Notes: generated by a model not told the origin, from the letters alone. Counted from the first letter of the stretch, positions 46,690 through 59,815 are shown. The stretch is 64,000 nucleotides of DNA from Allium sativum (GCA_030737875.1 CM060922.1:319525456-319589455), one strand, 5' to 3'. A program made the numbers and translations.

Positions 46690-47190
46690 GTTATGCCTGG
46701 ATCCATGAAGAAACATCCATACCCATAGAAAATCAGTTCTCTGCAAATTTTGTCTTGAGCAAATTAGCAGAATGCATTTAATGAAGAATACGATAACCAA
46801 AGATAATCATGGAGCGCAGCCCCTAGGGCCGCTCTATCACCAGATCGAGAGGACAAAGTGCCGCGGTCAAATATGGACAAGCAATCACTATGATACGCAT
46901 TTCTCTATAATACATCAAAATAATCACATGGATCGCAGTCAACATCTAGTAACGCCGGTGGTTACATCTATTTCAACCATAGACCTTAGGTCGTCACTAC
47001 GACGCTATGTAGACCGCAAATACACAATATTTGCGCCTGGATCCTCCAGAAAACATGCGTACCCATAGGCCTTTGCTGCCCTACGAATTTCCCCCCATAA
47101 AACGACCATAGATCGCAGCAGACACAATAGTTACGCCTGGTTCCCCCAGGAGACATCCTTATCCGTAGGCCTTTGCAGCCTTACGAATTC
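46690..47190. repeat. Three diverged direct repeats
   Basis: Each contains gcctgg(a/t)tcc, then agaaacat or agacat, then tacccatag or tatccgtag, and in two copies gcctttgc(t/a)gcc and tacgaatt. The last two copies are about 103 bp apart. Confidence 0.6.
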
Positions 47191-49124
47191 CTTTATGCAA
47201 CCGAGTTCAACATAGACTCATGAGTATTATGCCCAAAAAACCAATCACCGCATGCAGCACCTACCAAATAGGACTGCAATTTCGAAGGTAGGTAATTCCC
47301 TCACCTTAATTTTCTAGGAAAATATATAGTCATAGTTCCAGATATATCATTCTCATATAAACTTCCTTATATTAGATTGTGGTCTTCGTATCGTGTTCTT
47401 TTCAAATCAATAGTTTCCAAATTCACTTCATACTTATATAATCATATATATAAGTTCGAAAACTTCTATTCCCAATATCCATAATCAAATATTCTCGAGA
47501 TTTCTTTTCAATATCAATTCGGTTTCGAATTTCACATTATGATTTTTGCAATAACTTTCTCAATTGGAATATTACTCAAATTCAAACCTTTAAAGATTTC
47601 AAAATAAATAGTTTAATGAATTCACTTATGATTCATATAATCATATTTTCAAAGTAATTTTTTGTTTCAAATCATTAATTGGTTTGAAATATTTCTTAAA
47701 TAAGATTTCTGTTAAACCTTTCAGAGCATTTAATACTTATATAAGATAAGATTTTAACTATTTTTCATTTAAATATATGATTGCTTTGAACTCATTTAAA
47801 TTATACTTCTTAAAAGTTAAATTTAATCGAAAGGGTTAGGTTATTCAAAATAGTCGGAAAATCAAATTTTTATTTAATAATTTGGAAATCAGAATTCAGT
47901 CATCTGTTCAAGATTTAACATCAGATTATCAAAATACATAGGATTATATCATCTAATCAAAACTCGAGACTTAAGCACCGAGTTATTAAATTAATCAAAA
48001 AATATACATATTTCTATATCAAATCGTACTTCAAATTTAAATCAAATTTGTTTTATCAAACAAACAAGCAGCTAGGCCACCATACTGGTTTCTCCCACTT
48101 TGAAACTCGAGAATGAATTACGATGATGTACAATTATCATCGATATTATTTTCCAGTGACAAAAATGGGTTCTCCATCCATTATTTCTTTCGAAAACCAT
48201 CTCTGAAATCATTCAAAAAAATTTATATTCCAAAATACTTGTGTACTACCAGAATTATTTTCGGAAATCAATTTCAAATTTTTGGGAAATAGATTCTCAA
48301 TTTTTAAGTCGAACGATGTCTTTTGTTATAAATATGACATCTTCTCATTTTACTTCAAGTTCAATTCCTTTGATTAACTCAAGTACATAACTTCCTTCCA
48401 ATGGCTTAACGTTTTCCGAATTATTAATCCATTTGACGTATACACACTATTATTAACCTTGAATAATACAAACTTAAGTACATTACTCAAGATGGAAAGA
48501 ACGAATTTACATTTCAAACTAAAAGTATTTGTATAAATCCATTTAATATTCATAAGTTTTATATATAACTCATGTCATTATTCCTTCCATAGATTCCTAA
48601 GTTCCCACTTAAAAGGAATCAAATTAGTATCTCAATAATATTATAGATCTTGTTTGTCGCAATTATACATTTTTAAGTGATTTGACCCTAGGATTTCTTT
48701 CCTTTTACATTTCCTTGAAAAATAACCCTTTGGTTAACATTACAAAATTTTCCATGTAGGATCATTATCATTATGGTGATTTCGAAATACTTTCTTCCAT
48801 TCCAATAGTTGATAATTTAAGTTATTAATTCGCTTATGATTATACTTATATTCCTTGATTAATCTTGGAAGACTCGAAAATGGATTTTGACTGAGACTAA
48901 TAGTTAAATCTAAGGAAAAACCTTATTAAAGAGAAGTTGGTCAAGGAAAGATGGATCTAAAGGAGTGGGGATTCATAAATACTTTTAAACTTCCAAAATA
49001 ATTTATATTTCAAAATACGCCCTCTCTAGAGCGATTCCATTGGCGATTCCTCTTATTCTAGGTCATTACCACCTTATCTTTAATGAGTTTTAAACCCCAT
49101 AAGCTAAGGTTTTTATCAAACCTG

Positions 49125-49136
49125 ACTCTGATACTA
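49125..49136 (-). promoter_or_regulatory. Primer binding site (initiator Met type), minus strand
   Basis: Read on the minus strand, TAGTATCAGAGT matches the plant iMet primer site TGGTATCAGAGC at 10 of 12 bases. It is separated by two bases from an LTR end ...GTTACA at 49139, the same spacing as in the young giant-LTR element. Confidence 0.65.
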
Positions 49137-49138
49137 AC

Positions 49139-50581
49139 TGTAACAAACTGCTCCTTTGACCGCTTCAAGTTGATAATGAAACCAACTTAAACCATTCGAA
49201 ATAGCAGATTGTTATTGCTTATGGAGTTTAACAAAATCACATCACAGTATTACAGACACGGAATAAGATACAATAACTCATTGCCGAATAAATAATACAA
49301 TATATCAGAGTTACAACATTAAATACAACATAAGGTTAATACATACATTTTTCTTATAAGTAAAAACGAAAAGAATAATCCAACAAGGGCAAGGACTTCA
49401 CAAATCTCCAGCTTCGACAGATGCCAGTCTCCAGCTGTAATACTCATTCTGACTCGAGCTTCACGCGAAAAACATAAAACACTCGTATTAGGGCTATTAT
49501 TCTCATATGCATAAATTAATTCAAGTAACATGTTCACAAAAGTGCACAACAAAAAATAGGATATCAAGTTTCATTTCATTAGGATCCATAGAAACCTTAG
49601 GTGTCATCTTCACTTAAATTAATTTGATAAGCTACTCAATTTATATTTAGTTCAATATTGACTTAATGAATTCGTATCACATTCATTCATTAAATTTCAT
49701 CATCATATGTTTTATGGAATGTTAATAAGTTTGACTATCGAAAATCAATTCACACTTCGTTATTTCAAATAATTCAGTATACGATCCAATTTTCGAATTT
49801 TATCTTTATACTATCAAATAATTCCTTATTAATTCAAGTCCTGATTCTAGATTCCATATCACAAATGCCATGCAAATTGAAATCTAAATTTCCTCACCTC
49901 ATATTTATATCTCTGATTGGAAATATATTTATTTAAAAAATTAAATATATTAAAATAGTTAAATCAAAGATATTTAATATACTGTACTTTTAATTTAATA
50001 TAAATAGTTTTATTGAAATAGTTATAAAGTTAAATAGATAAATAATTTGAAACTAAACAGTTATGAAATAGTTATGGAAACAGTAGTAAAAAAAGAATAG
50101 TTTAAGCGAAATATCTTAATATAAATAATAGAAATGTAACCTAGTTCAATTAAATAGCCAAATCTGACCCAGATATCCATATTCCAAATTCAGCTTATTT
50201 CTTATTTCAATTTCAAATTCCTATTCATCTGTAAATCGCATCATTAAATCTCCAGGTATTATATACTTGAGACCAAGTTATCCTAACTTGATAATTCATG
50301 CAATTTGATTCTATTTTTTTGGCAAATATGATTTTAGTTCAACCTCAACTATTAACTTCAACAATCTTGAGATATGTTTAACTAAATAGTTAAATATACT
50401 TGTTCCAATGAGATCAAATTTTTAGGTTTTTTTTAACTATATATTTTCAAATCTCATTTCCTTAAAACAAATTTCAACTTAACTAATTCTATTACATTGC
50501 CGCCTATATCAATTCTTAAAATATTAACTTTACCCATCTTATGGACTTGGTTTTATCTTAATGATTCAATTTTCTTAGTAA
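49139..50581 (-). mobile_element. LTR of the minus-strand retrotransposon (part 1)
   Basis: Begins on the plus strand as TGTAACAAACTGCTCC, which is the inverted LTR end next to the primer site. It is AT-rich and without credible genes. It is cut at 50582 by the CACTA insertion and appears to continue at 55702. A related terminus is at 24180. Confidence 0.5.
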
Positions 50582-50604
50582 TTACAGTACAAGAATGTAC
50601 AGTA

Positions 50605-50775
50605 TATCGTCAGTGTTCCAATGGCCGCCAACGACTGTTGACCAACGGCTTCCGTGGCTTCCAACAGAAGCCAAAAGTTGGTATTTTCTTATGGTACACA
50701 AATATACGACGTTGGAAACCATTGGCGGCCGTCGGTTATAAAACCGATGGACGCCGTTGGTACCCATTACACGGA
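50605..50775. repeat. Left subterminal repeats of the CACTA element
   Basis: Multiple copies in both orientations of a CCAACGGC-like motif: ccgccaacgac, accaacggc, acgttggaaacc, gccgtcggt and gccgttgg. Such arrays are TNPA-type protein-binding sites in En/Spm elements. The binding here is inferred. Confidence 0.8.
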
Positions 50776-52170
50776 AGAGCAGAAAAATAACCCGAACCAT
50801 TCTCCTTCTTCCCCATTTGCTTACCCCATGAAATCAAACCCAAAAACCCCAAATTTTCCCCCTTTATTTCTGAAATCACCCTATTTTGCGCCCCCATCCA
50901 CCTTGGATCTCTCCAAGTCGGTCAAGGCACTCTCTTCTCCTCTCTAATCTCGGATTCTCTCCAATTTGAAGGTATGTTTGTGTATGTTTTGTGAATTAGC
51001 CCTAATTTTGTTAATTAGTGTATGTTTGTCTATATGATACTTTCAATTAGTCGCTAATGTAGGGTTTAATCATTTAAGTTGCTAATATAGAGTTTTTATT
51101 TATAAATTACTTAGTTGTTAATTAATCTAGGGTTTTAGTTAGTTTAATTAGTTGTTGTTAGTAAGTTTGTATTTGAAGATTTATTTGATTATGTAGCTAA
51201 TCTAAGATTTAATTAGTTCAAGTTGAATATGTATATGTTATGCATATGTATAGTGATGTATGCATTGAAAAAGATATCTAATTTGTTGAAAACATGTGGT
51301 GGAAATAGAAATATTTAAGTTTATGTTTTATAAAAATTTAGCGAAAACAACATTTAATTTTGTATATAACGTACGACTATACAGTTCGATTTAATGTTGA
51401 AAATATACGTATGTGTGATAAAATTTATATACGTACAATTTAGAGTAGTTAATTAAGGCGCTAAGGCGCACAAACGCGCACGGCTTGAGCTTTGGCCTTT
51501 TTTTGAGTTCTGCAACTGATTGTAAACCTACAACTATGATTTTAAAAAAATTTATGTTGAAATTTGGAAATCAAAATTGAAAAAAAAAAACACTTCAACC
51601 AGGGAAAAAAAACCAAATCGTAATATGTTATATTCATAAAGCCTTAGAGAGTTTTTTTGGACCCGTCTGATAAGTATTGTATATAATTGTTATGTGAATG
51701 TTCGTTTTATTAACAAAACGGACATTTATATTCATCATATACAATATTTGTTGGATATTTCCTTTGTATTGGACAAGTTACGAACAAAATAACGAAATTA
51801 AATCTCGTAAAATATTTCATTTTAAACCGTTCTCAAAATTTCGCAAGTACTTCCTTTATGTTCCCTGTGTACACGCAATTATGTACTGTTCAGGGAACTG
51901 AAGGGAAGTGCTGCCAAAATTTTGTTGAATCATTTAAATTGAAAAGATTTACGTGATTTAATTACGTTATTGTATTTGTAATGGGAGGTAGGATGACACA
52001 CCAGTAAATGATCAATTAACATAACATGTATTCGGTAATAAAATTGTGAATATATTTCAACATAACATGCATATATCAATTATAAGAGAATTTTGAGAAT
52101 TTAGTGACAGACACAAAAATTGTTATAAAAGTAATAAAAATTGTAAATTTTAACATTCGTTCTAATTTAT
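50776..52170. other. 5' non-coding part of the CACTA element
   Basis: C-rich leader-like DNA to about 50945, then intron-like AT-rich DNA up to an acceptor-like acttag at about 52161. No recognised gene. The frame at 50654-50947 overlaps the subterminal repeats and is not credible. Confidence 0.4.
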
Positions 52171-52185
52171 ATGTACTTAGGAAAA

Positions 52186-54240
52186 ATGGATCACGATTAT
52201 TTTAATGATCCAAGCTGGATGTACCAACAAAGAGAAACTGATGGCACAATAAAGAAACAATTTATTAACAGTGTCAGCGTGTTTATTGATTTCGCGTTAA
52301 GTAATAACGGAAACGACGTCGAAATCCGTTGTCTATGTAGTAGATGCAAGTTATTGAAGCATTTGATACCACAAATGGTTAGAGTTCATTTGCGTCAGTA
52401 TGGTTTGTGTCGAACTATTCAGTTTGGGATCGTCATGGAGAACCATTAGCATCTACTTCTACACAAGTTGAGGAGGTAGTGAATAATGAAATTGCAGATG
52501 AATCTCATAGAACAAATGGTTGAAGATGCTGCACGTTCAATGTTTCCGGTTCAACAATTTAATGATAACGATGGTAATGATGACGATGGTAATGATGAAG
52601 AAGAACCAAATATTCAAACCAAAAAAATATATGATTTATTAGATGCTGCAAAAAAACCCATTTGGGAAGGTTGTGAAAGCGGAACTTAATTATCAGTAAC
52701 AGCTGAATACATTGCGATGAAATCGAAATACAACCTCACAGTAGCTGGATTTACACCTGGTGTACAAGCTGCGAACCGGCATATGCCTCTTAATAATTTG
52801 ATGTGTGAAAATCATTATGAAGTTAAAAAAATGATGTCGGCCTTTAGTTTACCATATCAAAAGATAGATACATGTGTAAAGGGTTGCATGCTATTTTGGA
52901 AGGAAGATATCAACCTTAAGAATTGTAGAATATGTAATCAGGAAAGATACAAACCTAGAAAGAAAAAGGGAAAGGAAGTCCCATATAAATGTATGCATTA
53001 TTTACCTATTATTCCTAGACTTTAAAGGTTATATGCATCTTCTGTAACCGTGCAACATATGAGATGACACAGTGTGAGAGCACGTGAAGAAGGTACGTTA
53101 ACACACCCGTCCGATGGAGAAGCATGGAAGCATTTTGACCAAAAATATCCCAATTTTGCATCTGAGAGTCGTAATGTTAAACTTGGTTTAAGTACGGATG
53201 GGTTTTCACCATTTTCTCAGTTTGGTTCTAAATATTCATCCTGGCCTATAATTGTAACACCTTATAATTACCTCCGTGGATGTGTATGAAAACGCCTTAT
53301 ATGTTTCTCACAATTGTCGTCCCTGGTCCTGATGATCCAACGCAAGGAATCGATGTGTATTTACAACCGTTGATTGAAGAATTAAAAAAGTTATGGTATG
53401 AAGGGGTAGAAACATGTGATATTCGAAAAAAAACCTTCTGTATGCATGCTTCTATGTTGTGGACAACTAGCGATTTTCCTGGTTATGAAATGCTTTCAGG
53501 TTGGAGTACGGCTGGTCATCTGGCTTGTCCGTACTGCATGCAAGAAACAAGAGCATTTTCTTTACCTATCGGAAAGAAAATTTCATGGCTTAACTATCAC
53601 AGGTGTTTCCTTAAAATTAATCATCCTTTTGGAAGAGATAAAATTTTTTTTACAGTCAATAGGCATGAAACTTTGCGACCACATAAAGTATGGACAAGCG
53701 AACAAATTTTTGAACTTGTAAAAGATCTTCCCAAGATTCATGAAACCGGAGTACAGGAAGAAATTCAAGGTAAATCAATGACTCATAATTGGTGGAAACA
53801 AAGCGTATTTTGGGAGTTGCCTTATTGGAAAGATCTTCTGATTCGTCATAATATTGACGTGATGCATAATGAGAAAAACGTTTTTGATAATGTAATCAAT
53901 ACAATTTTGAATGTCAAAGGAAGATGAAAGATGATTTGAAATCAAGACGCGATATTGAAGTAATATGTAATCGTCCGGAGCTTCATACAAAGCCAAATGA
54001 CACCAAAAAACCGAAACTTGCTATGAATTGGACAGTAATCGAATTAAAATATTTTTAAAATGGGTGGAAGGATTAAGATTCTCAGATGGTATATCTTCCA
54101 ATCTTCGTAGATGCGTCGACTATAAGAACAGCAAACTTAGCGGGATGAAAAGTCACGACTGTCATGTTATGATGGAAAATTTATTGCCCGTCGCTTTCAA
54201 AGAACTATTACCCCGTAAAAGTTAGGACTGTTGTAATGGA
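52186..54240 (+). pseudogene. TNP2-type CACTA transposase, decayed
   Basis: Begins MDHDYFNDPSWMYQQR, a transposase-associated N-terminal domain with CRCSRCK-like cysteines (RCLCSRCK). Then come an Asp/Asn-rich linker, HYEVKKMMSAFSLPYQKIDTC, a Cys pair in CRICNQERYK, PYKCMHYLPIIPRL, LTHPSDGEAWKHFD, the catalytic-region LGLSTDGFSPF, the VVPGPDDPTQGIDVYLQPLI segment, WSTAGHLACPYCM, and KLSGMKSHDCHVMMENLLPV. These are in the canonical order of TNP2 (Transposase_21). Disruptions include shifts near 52415, 52505, 53280 and 53930 and stops at 52687 and 53023. The end runs into the start of a DUF4218-like region (about 54210-54260) and is then lost. Confidence 0.9.
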
Positions 54241-54261
54241 GCTTAGTTTGTTTAACAAAAG

Positions 54262-55037
54262 AAATTTCAAGCACAAAAGGTGCAGTTACTGGAATCTACT
54301 AGGAGGACTGAGTTGACCAAGGATGAGGAGGACATGATATTTGATGCTTTCATGGATAAGCCCACCGGGAACAGACGATACGGTTATGGAAATCTAGAGG
54401 TAATACTCAAATTATTTTACATCACACATGCAGAACAATTATCAATCAACTCATTTTACATCACTCATACAAAAAATATTGGTGAGGTTAAGAGTATACC
54501 TTGAGGATAATCATGTAATTTAATTATATAATTTATTTATTTTCGAAATGTTCATTGTTTTGCTTCTTTCAATTTCGATGTTATCCAATACTAATTGACT
54601 TTGTAAAATATCAACTGCTTCAAACAAATTTATATTAAAGTGCAAAACTATGAACATTGTGCGCTTTAATTTTTGGAATAACTGAAAAATATTTCCCATT
54701 ACTTAATATATTCATACAAAAATTATATGGTTATTAGTAAAATTCAAATTAAAATAATCAGTTACTTTTATACAAAGTACTTTCGAATACATTTAAAAAT
54801 ACATTGGAATGACATCTTATTAATGATAAAATAAGATCATTTAGTATAAGTAAAACAAAGACAACAATGTTGTTAATAAAAAAAATTATGACATGACTAA
54901 TTATACAAGCAGAAATTGCGGAGCTTCGTGAGCGTGAGGATCGGCGTGATCAGCAGATGTAGTTGCTTAATCAGAAGCTAGCGGAGTTCATTGCCCAGTA
55001 CGGTACGCCACCTTCATCTTCTGGTGGAGAGACTTGA
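54262..55037 (+). pseudogene. Remnant of the second CACTA gene
   Basis: After a deletion point near 54262 the sequence encodes RTELTKDEEDMIFDAFM and GNRRYGYGNLEV, then an intron-like gap, then a short exon (54910-55037) with EIAELRERE, a stop, and AEFIAQYGTPPSSSGGET to a stop. This is the form of the C-terminal part of the plant CACTA companion protein, with a coiled coil and Ser-rich tail. Only the end survives, so the companion is non-functional. Confidence 0.6.
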
Positions 55038-55424
55038 TCAGGTTAGCGTTTGGACATGGTTGTGTTTGTGTTTTGAGAGTTGGTGAGGCTTGCTACATGT
55101 TGTATATATTGATGGTTTGGACATGTTATGATGCTTTGGTGATGGTATGGTGTGCTGGTTATGATGTTGGACATGCTTGTGTTGTTTTGGCTACGTTTGG
55201 ACATGGGTTATGATGTTTTGGCGACGTATGTTATGTAAATATTGGTTAGTTAATGTGTTTTGTGTTTGATTTTTATTTTGGTTGGGTGTATATATGGTTC
55301 AGATTTTGAGTTATATGCTCGGATTGGAGCAGTTTCGATGGTTGTATGTGTAGTGTGTGGCTTGAAGAGGCAAGTCTGAAATCTGTAAAAAAAAAAAAAA
55401 ACAAAAAAAAAAACCACACCCAGA

Positions 55425-55680
55425 TTTCCAACGGCGAGCAACGGCTTACTGGTCATTGTATATCAACGATTTCCAATGGCGATAAACGGCTATTTTGCAA
55501 TGGTTTTCATCCTTTTCCAACATCCATTTGATCATAAATATGGGACACGTGGTCATATCTACCAGTTGGAAGCCGTTGGAAAATGGGCGTTGTTTGCATT
55601 GGAAACCGTTGATCTATATACCAACGGGTTGACCAACGGCCTCCAACGGTGTTTCCAACGGACCCTGGCCGTTGGAAACT
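55425..55680. repeat. Right subterminal repeats of the CACTA element
   Basis: At least nine copies of caacggc, gccgttgg or aaccgttg in both orientations between 55429 and 55676, mirroring the left end. Confidence 0.85.
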
Positions 55681-55701
55681 ACTGTTTCTCTTGTAGTGTT
55701 A

Positions 55702-56989
55702 AAATCAAGTTGTTAAATTTTTCCTAAAATTGACTTGTATGTTCCAAGTTATCATAGCTTAATAAATTTTATAATAAAGATCGAACCTAACTTTATTTTT
55801 TCTTTATAAATCATAATATAGTTATACAACAATCTTTTTATTGAAATTTAAGTAAACTTGCGCTAAATTTTAAAGTCATTAAGTCATTCAAAATTTTAAC
55901 ACTTAATTCTTATTTATTAAGTGTTAAATGTGTTATTTATAAAATCTATATTAATACAATCATTATTCATTAAAAAAATTATTTTATCATGCATTTCTTA
56001 ACTACATATATATACAATTTAACTTAATACTATTATATTTCAAAATACAATATATACATATATATTACAAACATAGATTCTATAAATTCAAATATCTAGA
56101 TATATCATTTTATTTGCGATTTCAAATTAAATTTTCATTTTATAATTTAAATTTTAAATTTTAAACAAAGGTTTAAATTTTCGTTTTAATTCCGAAAATC
56201 CATACAACAATTCGGATATATATCATTTCCACCCATCGTGAATTTCCTAGATCTAGGGGAAGTTATAGTGTGAGAACAATTTCAAATAATATCACACACA
56301 AAATCAACACATACCATAACAGACGTTAAACAATTTCATGTCATATATCGAGAGTGTGCATGCATGTCACAAGTGCTCAACCACATAATTTACAATTTCT
56401 GAATTTTCTAAAGAAATTCTAATACTACATGCGACATCCTACTAGTGCTAATTTACTTATTCAAAATAATAGCCATGAGTGAGTAAACTCACCTTTCATG
56501 GTGAACGCTTTTGAACTAACACAAGTGAAGACAAGACTATAGCTCAGGCTACTTAACAAAGCACTATAGCAAATGTTCCAAGCTTAATAACTTCAATGAC
56601 TTGTTTGCCAGGCCAGTCACGGAAACAACCCAACAAAGTCCAAAATCAACTCAACGATCCAATGCACAACTCCAAGCTCACAATTTGATCATGCATTACA
56701 ACCCAAGCAATGACTCAACTAAACACGAATCAACCCACATATGAACAAGCTTCGACAAGTAACTGTTTTTTCTTCTTCTTTTCACTTTGACAAAAAAAAA
56801 TAAAAAATTATCCTAATATATGAGAATGGACACAACTTGTTCTAGCAAGCTATAAACTACAGATCCTCATCACAAAGCACCAATAAGCCATTGCCAGCTG
56901 CAGGCTTCAGACAAGGTGGCTTCAGGTGAGAAGCGGAGACTATTTCTGGCAGTGATGGTGGAACAGGGTTTAGAAGTGAGGAAATATTA
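55702..56989 (-). mobile_element. LTR of the minus-strand retrotransposon (part 2), probable
   Basis: Joins 50581 once the CACTA insertion and one copy of its duplication are removed. AT-rich DNA is followed by a segment with gagtgagtaaactcacc (56478) and a C-rich stretch, an order that recalls the block arrangement of the giant-LTR family on the minus strand. The outer LTR end is not visible and Harbinger-2 begins at 56990. Confidence 0.4.
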
Positions 56990-57012
56990 GGGTGCGTTTG
57001 GTTTCAATTTTG
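56987..57012. repeat. Left end of Harbinger-2 (TSD TTA and terminal repeat)
   Basis: tta at 56987-56989 precedes GGGTGCGTTTGGTTTC, a terminal sequence common in plant PIF/Harbinger elements. Several further tgcgtttgg copies follow (57083 and 57137). No matching inverted CCAAACGCACCC was found to the right. Confidence 0.6.
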
Positions 57013-57786
57013 AGTTTTCAATTTTGAGTTTTCATGGTTGTTTTCAATTTTCCATTTTGAATGTTTTCACTATTTCTCAAAATGCGTTTGGTTATCCTTT
57101 TTTCGAAAACAAGTTTTCAAAACTAAAAATTGAAAATGCGTTTGGTTTGAAATATAGTTTTCAAATTTTGAAAATTTGAGTTTTCATTTTGGCAATTCAA
57201 ACATATATTATTCAAATAGTCACTCCCAATGATATATACTGTTCATTTTTCATGTTTGCATGAACATACTACATGTTGTAAATCGAACAAAAAACAAAAT
57301 GAAGAATTCAAACATAAAGAAGTTGAATAAAACCAACTGTAAATATATCAAGCTGCTAATTAAAAACTATTATATATGAAAGATAATAAGCTGAATTCTA
57401 AACATAATGATTAAACATTAAAGAGAATACAATATTTTAAATTACATAAGGCCGAATAGTACATGAATAAAATTACAATAAAAAAGTTCATAACACGGTT
57501 TTAAATTTAACATAAGAGATAGGCTAGATAAAGAGAAAGTTGAAAGAGAACAACTCAAGCATCTATTATAACAATATGATATTTATATTAGCCACAAACT
57601 TTGTAAGCAACGTGCTTCTGATGTCTTCCAAGTTACATCTGCAAATGATAGTACAAAAGTAAGATATCTACTGAATCACAACATAAAAGTAAATAAAAAT
57701 AAGAGTACCTGAACAACTCAGATATGTTACTAAAATAAAGATGGATTGATTTATTAAATTGGAATTGAAATAAAATTGTACCTGAA
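57013..57786. other. Left non-coding part of Harbinger-2
   Basis: Repeated ttttcaattttgag and ttgaaaa motifs and three tgcgtttgg copies form a subterminal region (57000-57190). The rest is AT-rich with no gene. Confidence 0.55.
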
Positions 57787-59377
57787 CTATAAATGACGAG
57801 TTGTTACATACTCGTTCCACATCCTTGTGGCTATTTGATCTCTAATATATCCCATTTGAGCCGATTGACTAACATTAAACTGCACAACCTCTTGTTCATG
57901 ACTTGACTCCAATATGGGTTGAAATACCATGTTTTCAGATGAATATTCAGTAAATAGAGTATCCATCGTGTGTTCTTCCCGAATAAAGTTGTGTATTGTG
58001 CAACATGCAATTGGAATTTGCCTTTGTCTAGAAAGCGGGAAATTTGTCATCAACTTTAAAATAGGAAATCTTGCTTTTAGAACTCCAATACAACGCTCAA
58101 TAATGTTCCGACATGATGAATGTCTATAGTTAAATAAGTCTTCCTTTCCACGTAGTCTTCCTTGTCCGTTATAGTCACGTAAATGATATCTTTGTCCACG
58201 ATAAGGAGAAAGAAATCTAGGTATGTTTGGATATCCAGAATCAACAAGATAGAATTGTTCTACAAATAAATTATAAAACCATCATATGAAAGAATTATGC
58301 TTTTGAATAAGTTAATTATAAATATTTATAAATTTTTGTTATCTATCACAAATAAAACTAGTTAAAAGTACCTCCTCGTGGCAATGGAAATTTGTTGCTT
58401 GGTTTTGAAACTGCATCGATAAATACTCGAGAATCATTAGCGGTACCTTCCCATCCAGCATATACAAATATGAATCTCATATCGAAGTCACATGCAACCA
58501 TCACATTTTGTGTCACGGCATTTTTCCTGCCACGGAAGGATGTTTGCCTTGAAGAAGGAGCCCACGCTGAAACATGTGTTCCATCTATTGCTCCAATACA
58601 ATTCTGTTGTATGATATTGAATGACAATATTACTATTATTCTATTTCTAACTAGATAAATATCATAAGTATTCGATTGTATCACCTTGAAATGAGGATAC
58701 TTTTGCAAAAGACGCTGATGGACAGTATCATGATTTTTTGGTTGAATAACCTCCATGCCTAACGAGCAAACAGCTCGCAAAACTTTACGAAACCATTTTG
58801 AGATTGTATGATTGGAATGCTGAAAACGATCACCAACCACTCTATAGCGTGTTGTGTGTCCTATAATCATCAAAAACATAGCAACACCCTCCTCAACATC
58901 CACTTTTTTACCATTTTTTAGTAGTCCCTTCTCTTTCAAAGCATTACAAAAGTTCAGAAACACATGTTTTTGCATGCGAAACATTTCATGACAGACAGAT
59001 GGATGCCCATTTAAAATCTCAAGCATAAATCCTTTTCCGGTAAGAGATGATGTCCTACAAGGCCTTCCACTAACGACACTTCTTCGGTTAGCAAACAAAA
59101 AATTAATCATCATTATATCTTCACTGTCATCTGATGTAATGTCATCCATTATTATGGAATCATCATCGCTTGAACCATTGTCGCTTGAACCATCATTATA
59201 TGTGTTTAAAATTTCACCAAACTCAACAGGCATCTCACTGGAAAAATACTTAATATGAATTCATCATTTAATGAACTTTTGCATTTATAATAAATTTTCA
59301 AAAGGTTGACTGAAAAATTAGACAAGTTTTAAATTATAAACTTACTTGGTAGAATTCGTTATGCTCTCTTCATCCAT
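57787..59377 (-). CDS. PIF/Harbinger DDE transposase, apparently intact (4 exons, 429 aa)
   Basis: Exons 59377-59346, 59237-58685, 58603-58372 and 58259-57787 total 1290 nt and one uninterrupted frame. All three introns (108, 81 and 112 bp) have GT and AG ends and correct phase. The protein starts MDEESITNSTNEMPVEFGE and has an acidic N-terminus, then a helical DNA-binding-like region (VFLNFCNALKEKG, MIIGHTTRYRVVGDRF, TISKWFRKVLRAV). The HARBI1-type nuclease has Asp in NCIGAIDGTHV, Asp in WEGTANDSRVF and Glu in NIIERCIGVLKARF, then ACCTIHNFIREE. The whole DDE triad is present. The ATG at 59377 is chosen because the short first exon splices in frame. It would act with the neighbouring SANT-like protein. 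Confidence 0.88.
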
Positions 59378-59815
59378 GTTATAGTAACTTTAGTACCTAA
59401 TATAAAGTTAACGGAGTAAATGTCAAACAAATACGTGTTATATGTAATATAAAATTTGTAACCATGGGTAGAATTTTATCATTAAACAAAAATATCAAAG
59501 GCTCATATCATGGAAAAATCATCACAAGACATCCAAAAACAAAGACCACAATGAAAAATAAATTGACATTCACAACAGGCCATTCACATCAACAATACAT
59601 GGAACAATCCAAAGTGAAATTAGACATAGCATTGACAGCAACTTTAAACCAGAAAAAGGCATAGACACCACCAGACCCAAACATAACAACGTACAAATAA
59701 TCCTAACAACATAACAATGTATCATAGTTTAGAATTAGCTAAGCTCCTAGCACAAAAGAACAGTAGAGCAAAATACAACAATAACATGATTTAATTCAGA
59801 TAAACATTATGTGAA
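59378..59815. other. Spacer between the two Harbinger-2 genes
   Basis: Holds the transposase promoter region on the minus strand. AT-rich, with no gene seen. The frame at 59464-59664 is not credible. Confidence 0.5.

Larger units (their letters stand above)
46601..49138 (-). mobile_element. Internal region of a minus-strand LTR retrotransposon
   Basis: Follows, on the minus strand, an LTR end and primer site at 49139-49125. It is AT-rich with no protein domain I recognise in any frame, so it is probably a non-autonomous or heavily decayed element. Its left limit is not defined. Three diverged direct repeats lie at about 46690-46735, 47033-47084 and 47136-47190. Confidence 0.5.
50585..55698 (+). 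mobile_element. CACTA (En/Spm-like) DNA transposon
   Basis: The right end reads, inverted, CACTACAAGAGAAACAG. The left end is CAGTACAAGAATGTACAG, with one substitution in the CACTA start. Both ends are flanked by tta (50582-50584 and 55699-55701), the 3-bp duplication expected for CACTA elements. Both ends carry dense ccaacggc/gccgttgg repeats, and the body encodes a TNP2-type transposase remnant. The length of 5.1 kb is short because the 3' coding part is deleted. Confidence 0.92.
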
